Positions 14,349 through 20,346 of a stretch of DNA of 21,225 nucleotides are shown here, one piece after another. Under the pieces are notes generated by a model. It was not told where the DNA came from. It made no database searches and saw nothing but the letters and a program-made list of their open reading frames with translations. The number at the start of each line of letters is the position of its first letter. Position 1 is the first letter of the stretch. Origin of the DNA: Rhizobiaceae bacterium (GTDB lineage Bacteria; Pseudomonadota; Alphaproteobacteria; Rhizobiales; Rhizobiaceae); the NCBI GenBank assembly GCA_016764155.1, contig JAESSK010000067.1, positions 2,027 to 23,251 on the forward strand, in the 5' to 3' direction. Made by a program: the position numbers and the translations under genes.

Positions 14349-14891
14349 CTATCCAATAATGAGCTGACTATCTCCAGAGAGTATATAAGGTGGAACTTTC
14401 AAATTTTTGGGTGCGGGACCTTTTCGGATACGGCCTGATTGATCGTAATGGGAACCGTGACAGGGGCAGAACCAACCGCCCCAGTTTCCTCGTCTCGCAT
14501 TGGCCGCCTGCCCCAATGGAATGCAGCCCAGATGTGTACAAACGCCAATGACCACAAGGTATTCAGGATTAATGGCACGGGCTTCATCTGTCTCTAGATC
14601 TTTCAAATCGGCAAGGCTTTCTGATCGAACGGCTTGTATGGTCGCCTGAGTCCGTCGATCAATGAATATGGGTTGTCCGCGCCATTTGGCGGTTATTCTC
14701 TGGCCCGGTTCCAGCGAAGACAAATCAATTTCCACACTTGCCTGACTTAATATGTCGGCGGATGGATTCATGGAATCTATCAATGGCCATGCAGTGGCAG
14801 CCAACGCTGTGGCTGCCAACGTACCAGTTGCAATATGGAGAAAATCCCGACGATTTTCTCCATGAGGCCCATTATCAATCAGGCTTGTCAT
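14349..14891 (-). CDS. Orphan Rieske [2Fe-2S] protein (ubiquinol-cytochrome c reductase iron-sulfur subunit type)
   Basis: ATG 14891 follows a strong AAGGAGG and gives 180 residues; an upstream start 12 codons earlier is unlikely. NRRDFLHIATG (13-23) is a twin-arginine signal, followed by one hydrophobic helix that in this family stays as a membrane anchor. The cluster motifs are intact: CTHLGC (118-123) and CPCHGSHYD (142-150), supplying Cys118, His120, Cys142 and His145, with Cys123 and Cys144 for the disulfide. In bc1 complexes this protein takes an electron from quinol and passes it to cytochrome c1. No cytochrome b or c1 gene is near. It is the last gene of the copper operon, 52 nt after the CueO-like gene. 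It may replace a copper-damaged subunit or form a separate electron path. Confidence 0.9.
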   Translation of the reverse strand: MTSLIDNGPHGENRRDFLHIATGTLAATALAATAWPLIDSMNPSADILSQASVEIDLSSLEPGQRITAKWRGQPIFIDRRTQATIQAVRSESLADLKDLETDEARAINPEYLVVIGVCTHLGCIPLGQAANARRGNWGGWFCPCHGSHYDQSGRIRKGPAPKNLKVPPYILSGDSQLIIG

Positions 14892-14943
14892 TTGTCGTCC
14901 TCCTTTTCGTCCTTTCACATATTCCAAATGGGAGCTGTCGCAT

Positions 14944-16434
14944 TTATGCGACAGTAAACTGCCCCATCATTCCCGCATCCTCATGTTCAAGAATATGACA
15001 ATGGAACATGAACGGTTTTTTTGAAGATGCAATTTGACCAAACTTAACCAAAAGCTCGGTTTCCTGTTCGACAAGCACGGTATCTTTCCACCCTGAATAT
15101 TCAGGCCGTGGCTTTTGACCGTTTTCCTTCACAACCTGAAACAGGGCACCATGAATGTGGAAGGGATGGGCTAGCATATCACTTCGAATAATCCAGCGTT
15201 CAAGAACGCCACGCTTTGCCTTGATATCGATACGGTTCATATCAAACGATTGGCCACTAATCGCCATTTGATCGGTCATACCACTGCCCATCATACCACG
15301 CATCATCATCCCTGGTCCCATACCCATGTCCAGTGAAAGACGACGTGTTGTTGAAACCAAACCCGTTAAAGAGGGAGTTTTTCCATCAAGGGTGTCCGGC
15401 AATTTTTTGTGAGTAACCATTATCCGCTCATCAACCGCAAATGGAATGACAGTGAACTCTGAACTATTAAAGAAATTCCTCAATTGCTGAAAGCGCCCCA
15501 TCATGCCGCCTGGGCCCTGATTGATATCAGCACCACTGACCAAACTGACATCGTTGCCATTGGAGAAATCCACCAGAACTTCAACCCGCTCCCCCGGAGC
15601 CAACTGCACCTGTTTCAGTGCTATGGGCGCAGGTAAATAGCCACCGTCCGTTGCAACCAAGTGCATTTCCCGGCTGTCGCTCATTGCAAGTGAATAAATT
15701 CGAGCATTGGAGCCATTAAGCAGGCGCAATCGGATGATTCCTTTTGGAACCGTTGCAACGGCCCCGACCTGCCCGTTTACCACCATCGTATCGCCGGTAA
15801 ACCCATGCATCACATCCATCATGTTCTGCATATAGATCATTTGCCCATTTTCATCGAAGCGGCGGTCCTGAAGAACAAGCATCAAATCATCGACACCATA
15901 TGCGTTGGGCAATCCGCGTTCATCGTCGCGGCCGTCGCTAATTTGCATCACCCCAGCAAGACCTGCATGGACCTGCACAGCTGTGCGCTCATGGATATGT
16001 GTATGATACCAGGCCGTCGCAGGAGGTTGACTAATCGTGAGTTCCGGTGACCAGCTTTCACCTGGAGCGATCGGCTGATGAGGCCCCCCATCCTGTTCTC
16101 CAGGAATCAGCAAACCATGCCAGTGAACCGTCACGGGTTCATTGATTGCATTAGAAATCTTAGCAGAAACAGCTCCCTTTTTCACCCTTAAGGTTGGTCC
16201 CAGATAGGATTGGTTAAACCCAATTGTCGGCGCGTTCCCTAGCCCCGTGAAATCTGTGCTTCCCGCCATTGCTTGAAGCTCAAAACTCTGACTTTGAGTG
16301 GCGTCCAGCAAAGGAGGCATCTGCAGTGTTTTGCCAGGTGTCACTTTTGAGAAACTGGTTCCCTGATATGCGGTCGCTGCCAGACCTGCAGCTCCAAGGC
16401 CTGCGGTTGCGTATAGAAATTTGCGTCTATTCAT
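14944..16434 (-). CDS. cueO: CueO-like multicopper oxidase (cuprous oxidase)
   Basis: The 496-residue protein starts at ATG 16434, whose A is the last base of the upstream cytochrome stop (TAATG). MNRRKFLYATAGLGAAG is a twin-arginine signal. Copper motifs are HWH at 104-106, HTH at 144-146, HPFHIH near 430, and HCHILEHEDAGM from 478 with Cys479, His484 and Met489 of the type 1 site. A Met-rich stretch (GPGMMMRGMMGSGM) near 375 corresponds to the Met-rich substrate region of CueO, which binds Cu(I). CueO oxidises Cu(I) to less toxic Cu(II) using oxygen. Unlike the shorter oxidase at 4809-6167, this one has the full three-domain length. Having both on one island suggests distinct substrates or copper ranges. 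It lies between a cytochrome c and a Rieske gene. Confidence 0.93.
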   Translation of the reverse strand: MNRRKFLYATAGLGAAGLAATAYQGTSFSKVTPGKTLQMPPLLDATQSQSFELQAMAGSTDFTGLGNAPTIGFNQSYLGPTLRVKKGAVSAKISNAINEPVTVHWHGLLIPGEQDGGPHQPIAPGESWSPELTISQPPATAWYHTHIHERTAVQVHAGLAGVMQISDGRDDERGLPNAYGVDDLMLVLQDRRFDENGQMIYMQNMMDVMHGFTGDTMVVNGQVGAVATVPKGIIRLRLLNGSNARIYSLAMSDSREMHLVATDGGYLPAPIALKQVQLAPGERVEVLVDFSNGNDVSLVSGADINQGPGGMMGRFQQLRNFFNSSEFTVIPFAVDERIMVTHKKLPDTLDGKTPSLTGLVSTTRRLSLDMGMGPGMMMRGMMGSGMTDQMAISGQSFDMNRIDIKAKRGVLERWIIRSDMLAHPFHIHGALFQVVKENGQKPRPEYSGWKDTVLVEQETELLVKFGQIASSKKPFMFHCHILEHEDAGMMGQFTVA

Positions 16435-16928
16435 TATTTTGCCTTTCTGGTGCGTTGATTGAGTTGATCATGACGATCACGAATGGCCTTGGGCCAGGTG
16501 CTCTTGATGTAACTCAGCACCGCAATAATTTCGGCATCATCAAGAACTTCCTCATAAATTGGCATACTCGTCTTGTGGTCTTTTAGTCCGGCAATTTCGG
16601 CAATCCCGAATTTTGTAAGATTAAAGAGAAGGTTATCAGCATGGTGCCAAGTGTGACCGGTTTTATCATGAGGTGGTGCGGGTAATAGCCCGTCATTATC
16701 TGGCGTTTGCCAATCTGGCTGGCCTTCTAAATTTTCCCCATGACAGGTGGCACATTGCGTCTGGTATATTTTCATGCCGGATTCCACCAAGGAAACCTCA
16801 TTCGGTTTCAGCAGAGCCTCTGCATTCGCATTCTGGCCATCGGACCAAACCAGCAACGCAAATCCGGCAACTGTCATACCAACCAGCAAAAACATGCCGA
16901 GGCGAATAGTTGAGTTGGAGAGCGTCAT
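16434..16928 (-). CDS. Class I cytochrome c, membrane-anchored or exported
   Basis: ATG 16928, two bases after the preceding stop, gives 164 residues; the longer frame reaching 17144 lies inside the transpeptidase gene and is spurious. A hydrophobic helix (about 10-28) ends in LLVWSDGQ and is a signal or anchor. The haem motif CATCH is at 59-63; the likely axial Met122 is in TSMPIYEEVLDDAEI, and the closing helix is IIAVLSYIKSTWP. The layout, with HTWHHADNLLFNLTKFG between, matches small cytochromes commonly encoded next to multicopper oxidases. It overlaps the CueO-like start by one base, so the two are translationally coupled. It may deliver or accept electrons linked to Cu(I) oxidation; partner identity is inference. 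Confidence 0.87.
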   Translation of the reverse strand: MTLSNSTIRLGMFLLVGMTVAGFALLVWSDGQNANAEALLKPNEVSLVESGMKIYQTQCATCHGENLEGQPDWQTPDNDGLLPAPPHDKTGHTWHHADNLLFNLTKFGIAEIAGLKDHKTSMPIYEEVLDDAEIIAVLSYIKSTWPKAIRDRHDQLNQRTRKAK

Positions 16929-16929
16929 G

Positions 16930-17607
16930 CTACACCACCACAATCCGGCTGCCCGTGGGGACGCGCCGATAAAGGTCAATAATATCGTGATTGAGTAACC
17001 GAACACAGCCACTGGATACAGCGTTGCCGATTGACCAATCCTCACCAGTTCCATGCAGACGATAAAGTGTATCCTTTCTGCCTTGGAATATATAAAGAGC
17101 GCGGGCACCCAATGGATTGTTAATCCCCGGGGCCATTCCACCATTTGTTGCGCTATATTTTGCCAGTTTTGGTTGCCTCTCTATCATCTCATCTGGTGGT
17201 ATCCATTTGGGCCATTGCTGTTTCCAGCCAACCCTTGCCTTGCCCGACCATGCAAATCCTTCTCGCCCCAGCCCCACACCGTACCTAATTGCCTTTTCCT
17301 TCTCCTGTACCAGATGCAGAAAGAAGGTCTTGGTATTAACGATGATGGTGCCAACAGGTTCATCGGTAGAAAAATCCACCTCCTGTCGATAGAATTTTCG
17401 TTTGATCTTCTGTAAATTTACGCCCAGAATTGGAAATTTCTCATCGCGTAACGGCCCGTACATTAGGGCAAATGACTTGTTACCCAATGGAGCTGCAGGT
17501 TTTTCAGACAGCCTCGAAGCTGTTGTACAACCCGATAGCGCAAGTCCCGCTATACTTGCTGATCCGGTCAGGAACATGCGCTTAGTCAATTCAAGAGATT
17601 TTTTCAT
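16930..17607 (-). CDS. L,D-transpeptidase (YkuD domain), lipoprotein form
   Basis: ATG 17607 behind GGGGAG gives 225 residues. A lipobox LSGC places lipidated Cys27. The YkuD catalytic domain fills about 85-225, with His185 (LHGTGEDWSIG) and the nucleophile Cys201 in SSGCVRL, the standard HXX14-17[S/T]HGChN-like signature. These enzymes make 3-3 cross-links in peptidoglycan or attach proteins to it, acting in the periplasm. Copper inhibits L,D-transpeptidases by binding the active-site Cys, as shown for E. coli enzymes, so an extra copper-induced copy may compensate. A second, Tat-type copy is encoded at 18354-18917 in the same operon. The stop lies just before the cytochrome c start. Confidence 0.92.
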   Translation of the reverse strand: MKKSLELTKRMFLTGSASIAGLALSGCTTASRLSEKPAAPLGNKSFALMYGPLRDEKFPILGVNLQKIKRKFYRQEVDFSTDEPVGTIIVNTKTFFLHLVQEKEKAIRYGVGLGREGFAWSGKARVGWKQQWPKWIPPDEMIERQPKLAKYSATNGGMAPGINNPLGARALYIFQGRKDTLYRLHGTGEDWSIGNAVSSGCVRLLNHDIIDLYRRVPTGSRIVVV

Positions 17608-17614
17608 TTCAAAA

Positions 17615-18073
17615 CTAACTCCCCACTCGATAAAAAATCTCAGGAGCTATTTTGGGATCATGCTTGAAAGAAAACACCGCGTAGCGAGCCTGCATGTCAT
17701 ATCCCATACCCAGCGAACCAGAAGGCATGCCAGGAACTGAAAGGCCGCGAATAGCCGGTTTTTCAGTCAGAAGTTTATCTATTGCCTGTAATGGAACATG
17801 TCCTTCAAGCACGTACTCACCCAGTACCGCAGTGTGGCAACCAGCAAACTTGTCGGTTACACTTGCCTGTTTGCGTATCGCAGACAAATCATCGAGATGT
17901 TTTATTGTTACCTTGAATCCGGCTTTTTTCATGGCTTCCGTCCAGACTTGACAGCAGCCACACCACGGGGTTTTGAAGACGGTCATGTTTTTGACCTCTC
18001 CTGCTATTGAATGTGACGTGAAGAAAATTCCGGCCAGAATGGTGGGCACAGCCAGTTTTAGTTTCAAACTCAT
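17615..18073 (-). CDS. DUF411 periplasmic metal-binding protein (CopG-like)
   Basis: ATG 18073 behind AGGAGG yields 152 residues; the longer frame to 18271 runs through the neighbouring gene. A signal peptide ends near residue 24 (SIAG-EV). The thioredoxin-like DUF411 domain is clear: FKTPWCGCCQVW with Cys38, Cys40 and Cys41, then AGCHTAVLGEYVLEGHVP (Cys79, His80, His92) and the conserved LSVPGMPSGSLGM. Proteins of this family called CopG occur in cop operons and bind several Cu ions through these Cys and His residues. It likely binds or redox-converts copper in the periplasm. It stands between the DUF2933-like gene (5 nt) and the lipoprotein L,D-transpeptidase gene (7 nt), firmly within the operon. 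Confidence 0.9.
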   Translation of the reverse strand: MSLKLKLAVPTILAGIFFTSHSIAGEVKNMTVFKTPWCGCCQVWTEAMKKAGFKVTIKHLDDLSAIRKQASVTDKFAGCHTAVLGEYVLEGHVPLQAIDKLLTEKPAIRGLSVPGMPSGSLGMGYDMQARYAVFSFKHDPKIAPEIFYRVGS

Positions 18074-18078
18074 AATAA

Positions 18079-18357
18079 TTAGTCCTCCTGAGAGTTTTTT
18101 TGATGGCATGAATGCCCCGTCATACGATGCATAAGCCAGTGGGCACCGATGCAAATTAACAATGGTGATGCAGCCAGCAAACGCGACGAGAATGACGAGT
18201 TGGTGGGACCAGAAATTAGTACAATTCCAAACCCAACGACCATCAACGCACAACATGCAAGCATGAACCAATTGTGAGGTTTGCGAGTAGGATCAGGTTT
18301 AACTAACGGAACACTAACCTGTTTGGGCTGGCGGATTGTTTTTAAAGCACTGCTCAT
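18079..18357 (-). CDS. Small two-helix membrane protein, DUF2933-like
   Basis: This 92-residue protein starts at ATG 18357 and overlaps the stop of the upstream L,D-transpeptidase gene (ATGA). Two hydrophobic stretches are seen: FMLACCALMVVGFGIVLI (about 31-48) and LLAASPLLICIGAHWLMHRM (about 60-79), after which the tail is GHSCHQKNSQED. The Cys pair in the first helix, the P-hx-CxxxHxxM-like second helix and the closing His/Cys residues resemble DUF2933, a family of small membrane proteins found near copper and heavy-metal genes. The match is not perfect, as the typical CPLMHxxM reads SPLLICIGAHWLM. Function is unknown; metal binding is plausible. Confidence 0.6.
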   Translation of the reverse strand: MSSALKTIRQPKQVSVPLVKPDPTRKPHNWFMLACCALMVVGFGIVLISGPTNSSFSSRLLAASPLLICIGAHWLMHRMTGHSCHQKNSQED

Positions 18358-18917
18358 AACACCACCACCTTAGCGCCGACCGGCACGCGGGTATAAAGAT
18401 CCATCACATGATCATTGATCATGCGGATACACCCATTGGACACTGAACGCCCGATTGACCATGGTTGATTGGTTCCGTGAATTCGGTACATCGTGTCGCG
18501 GTTATCGCGATAGAGATAAAGCGCACGCGCGCCCAACGGATTTTTGAGGCCACCGGCAACACCACCAGCATACCGAGCATATTTTCTTGGCTCCCGACGG
18601 ATCATATTGTCGGTGGGGCGCCAACTCGGCCACTCAGCTTTTCTGCCTATGCGTGCTGTTCCTTTAAATTTCAGCCCAGCCTTGCCGACGCCAACACCAT
18701 AGCGGCGTGCCCTTCCTCTGGAATATACGAGATAAAGAAAATGTGCTTTCGGATCGACCACAACAGTTCCCGGTGGATGACCGGAAAACTTTACCATTTG
18801 AGGCAAATATACTGGATTGAGTTGGAATTTTTTCTTGGTTTTGGCTTTATGAGCCAGAGCTGGCAACGCAACCATGCTGGTTATCGCGCCAAGTAGTAAT
18901 TTTCTGCGTGTAAACAC
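18354..18917 (-). CDS. L,D-transpeptidase (YkuD domain), Tat-signal form
   Basis: GTG 18917 is preceded by AGGAGT at a good distance and gives 187 residues; no nearby ATG fits. MFTRRKLLLGAITSMVALPALA is read in two parts: a twin-arginine-like motif (TRRKLLLG) and a hydrophobic core ending ALPALA. The YkuD domain spans about 48-187, with His148 (IHGTNQPWSIG) and the nucleophile Cys163 (VSNGCIRM). It is clearly related to the enzyme at 16930-17607: both share PLGARALY, HGT..-WSIG and the D(H/I)xxDLYxRVP end. They differ in N-terminus, lipoprotein against soluble or Tat. This one is encoded first in the tight block of the operon. Its copper link is inferred from the operon and from known copper sensitivity of the enzyme class. 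Confidence 0.92.
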   Translation of the reverse strand: MFTRRKLLLGAITSMVALPALAHKAKTKKKFQLNPVYLPQMVKFSGHPPGTVVVDPKAHFLYLVYSRGRARRYGVGVGKAGLKFKGTARIGRKAEWPSWRPTDNMIRREPRKYARYAGGVAGGLKNPLGARALYLYRDNRDTMYRIHGTNQPWSIGRSVSNGCIRMINDHVMDLYTRVPVGAKVVVL

Positions 18918-18987
18918 GACATCACTCCTGAATTTCCATTAATTTCTGCATTCCGTAAAGATTAAGAACGCTTCTAAAAATATGGAA

Positions 18988-19344
18988 TCAGGATATAGGA
19001 GGGCGAAAACTTGCTTTGATCTCAGTCCCACTCAACGAAATCGATGGCACAGCTTCGTGGGTGTTGTGAGATATTGTGTTGAGGGCAAATCTTTCAACAA
19101 AGTAAAGCAAGCAGTCTGCATGACAATAAGAGGCATCAACTTCACCCTTCATCGGGCGCTGATAGCTACAATCTTCGTCGTTGATGTTACTAGAGAAACC
19201 ATCATGACACATTTTGGAATGATCGAAAGAACTCGTCATCGTACCATTAGAATTATGGCCAGCACTGATAATTCCGGCAAAACCTTGGTTTGCCGAGAAT
19301 ACCAACAGTATCAGAACAAGTATCAAATTTTTCATCAAAAACAT
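18988..19344 (-). CDS. Small exported Cys/His-rich protein with RPP C-terminus, function unknown
   Basis: ATG 19344 with GGGTGGGG upstream gives 118 residues; ATG 19335 is possible but has no ribosome site. A signal peptide (about 4-23, ANQGFAG) is evident. The mature part carries DHSKMCHDGF, DEDCSYQ and YCHADCLLYF, giving Cys46, Cys59, Cys74 and Cys78 with several His and Met. It then ends in SFRPPIS. The plan matches the gene at 7978-8379, and both lie near the head of a copper-regulated operon. A frame on the opposite strand (18982-19431) is longer but lacks a signal or any known pattern. The gene also lies just behind the FNR-type promoter at 19372-19413. Copper binding is likely, but the family is not named to my knowledge. 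Confidence 0.65.
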   Translation of the reverse strand: MFLMKNLILVLILLVFSANQGFAGIISAGHNSNGTMTSSFDHSKMCHDGFSSNINDEDCSYQRPMKGEVDASYCHADCLLYFVERFALNTISHNTHEAVPSISLSGTEIKASFRPPIS

Positions 19345-19371
19345 TCAACCATGACCCCACCCTCAGGACTA

Positions 19372-19413
19372 GTCATATCAATTCAATCAACCGTAATCAT
19401 TGATCTATCTCAA
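19372..19413 (-). promoter_or_regulatory. FNR/ANR-like box with class II promoter geometry
   Basis: On the minus strand TTGAG-ATAG-ATCAA (19413-19400) matches the FNR consensus TTGAT-N4-ATCAA at nine of ten positions. A -10 TATGAC lies at 19377-19372, with exactly 22 nt between, which puts the box centre at about -41.5 from a start near 19365, the class II activator position. Transcription would run into the Cys/His-rich gene and the rest of the operon. Crp-type relatives with similar sites are an alternative. Confidence 0.5.
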
Positions 19414-19524
19414 GTCGCAAATCCGATTTAATCTCCGCCCTTACATGACGGGCAAAAAAGCTACTAAAACTCGATACCAAATAAAATCCAGATTATAATT
19501 CCAATGCTACTGGTGCTCAGAAGT

Positions 19525-19716
19525 TCAATTAATCAGTTGTTTTGAGCAGCCTCTATATAAAGGACCATATTTACGGCGAAGAGCTACAATCTCGCTTTCA
19601 GAGAAACCCAACAACCTAGCTTTTTGCAACAATTCTTCTAGCGTGGCACGCACCGGCGATATGGAGTGCCGTTCGCCCATAATTTTTGAGCTATCAATTG
19701 TCTGATCTATTCTCAT
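19525..19716 (-). CDS. 63-residue protein, first frame after a copper promoter, probably leaderless
   Basis: ATG 19716 lies only 6 nt after the -10 (CATAAC, 19728-19723), so transcription would begin at or next to the start codon and the mRNA would have no leader or ribosome site. The protein is charged and mostly helical, with ATLEELLQKARLLGFSESEI at about 24-43 and RRKYGPLYRGC beyond. No signal peptide, membrane helix or known domain is seen; one Cys lies near the end. A second ATG at 19680 (MGERHS) is possible. The frame is intact and sits exactly where the first copper-induced gene should be, which is the main reason to call it. Function is unknown. Confidence 0.5.
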   Translation of the reverse strand: MRIDQTIDSSKIMGERHSISPVRATLEELLQKARLLGFSESEIVALRRKYGPLYRGCSKQLIN

Positions 19717-19722
19717 AAAAGT

Positions 19723-19753
19723 GTTATGGGCCTTCCCCCTACAGGAAGGTCAA
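19723..19753 (-). promoter_or_regulatory. CueR/MerR-type copper promoter for the Ldt/CueO/Rieske operon
   Basis: On the minus strand -35 TTGACC (19753-19748), 19-bp spacer TTCCTGTAGGGGGAAGGCC, -10 CATAAC (19728-19723). The operator ACCTTCC-N7-GGAAGGC is nearly the ideal CueR dyad and is the best of the three in the window. The start codon at 19716 coincides with the expected transcription start. Confidence 0.8.
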
Positions 19754-20025
19754 GAGGTGGCAACTCAATATTTATAAAATTGGCATATTCAATTTTTAAT
19801 TCATAAAAGAGATTTCTTCATCTTCATCATATAGAAATTTGAGGCACACCTTTGGCACGAGATTCCGACCTCGATAGGCCACGTGCATTCATGTTGTTCG
19901 ATGCCACCATTTTTTCATTCAACTGAGTTGAGGTTCCGGCTCCAAATCATAAACCGTCAAATAAGGTCAAGCAAAAGTAGAATATCGGATAGCATTTTAT
20001 TTTAAGTTGAAAGCGTCCGTTTTAT

Positions 20026-20346
20026 CTAACTTTGCGCAATCGGCTGGAATTGGGCAAATAGATCTCCCGCCTCCGGCAGCTTGTTGAGAGGAACATAGTC
20101 GCAAACAAGTGCGTATTTCTCCCAAAGGGATTGAACGTCGGAATTTTCATGAGCTTGTGCCATCGCGCCATTTTTCCATTCAAACACTTCAATCAACACA
20201 CCATTTTGCGCGCGTAGAATTTGCGCGGGACGCTCTGTCACCAAGCCAAGACGGCGCAGATACGGAGCGTGGTCCTTTGCCAGTTCCAGAAGTTGGTCTG
20301 CGCACCCCTTCTTAGGGCGATAGGCTACAATAACGACATTACCCAT
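20026..20346 (-). CDS. Small ABM-like (dimeric alpha-beta barrel) protein, function unknown
   Basis: ATG 20346 behind GAGAGGAT gives 106 residues. The start MGNVVIVAYRPKKGCADQLLEL and later GVLIEVFEWKNGAMAQAHEN, WEKYALVCDYVPL follow the beta-alpha-beta-beta plan of antibiotic biosynthesis monooxygenase-like proteins, where a first strand is followed by a helix starting with a small-polar pair and the middle strand reads like EVxEWKN. No catalytic residues can be assigned. There is no signal peptide, so it is cytoplasmic. It stands alone on the minus strand, separated by about 270 bp of non-coding, AT-rich DNA from the copper promoter at 19723-19753. No link to copper is evident. Confidence 0.65.
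   Translation of the reverse strand: MGNVVIVAYRPKKGCADQLLELAKDHAPYLRRLGLVTERPAQILRAQNGVLIEVFEWKNGAMAQAHENSDVQSLWEKYALVCDYVPLNKLPEAGDLFAQFQPIAQS

Noticed and set aside
16929..17144. N-terminal extension of the cytochrome c frame
   Set aside because: The extra 72 codons lie within the L,D-transpeptidase gene and would bury the signal/anchor helix; ATG 16928 follows directly after that gene.
18982..19431. A 149-codon plus-strand frame opposite the Cys/His-rich gene
   Set aside because: The minus-strand product has a signal peptide, ordered Cys/His groups and operon context; the plus-strand frame has none of these.
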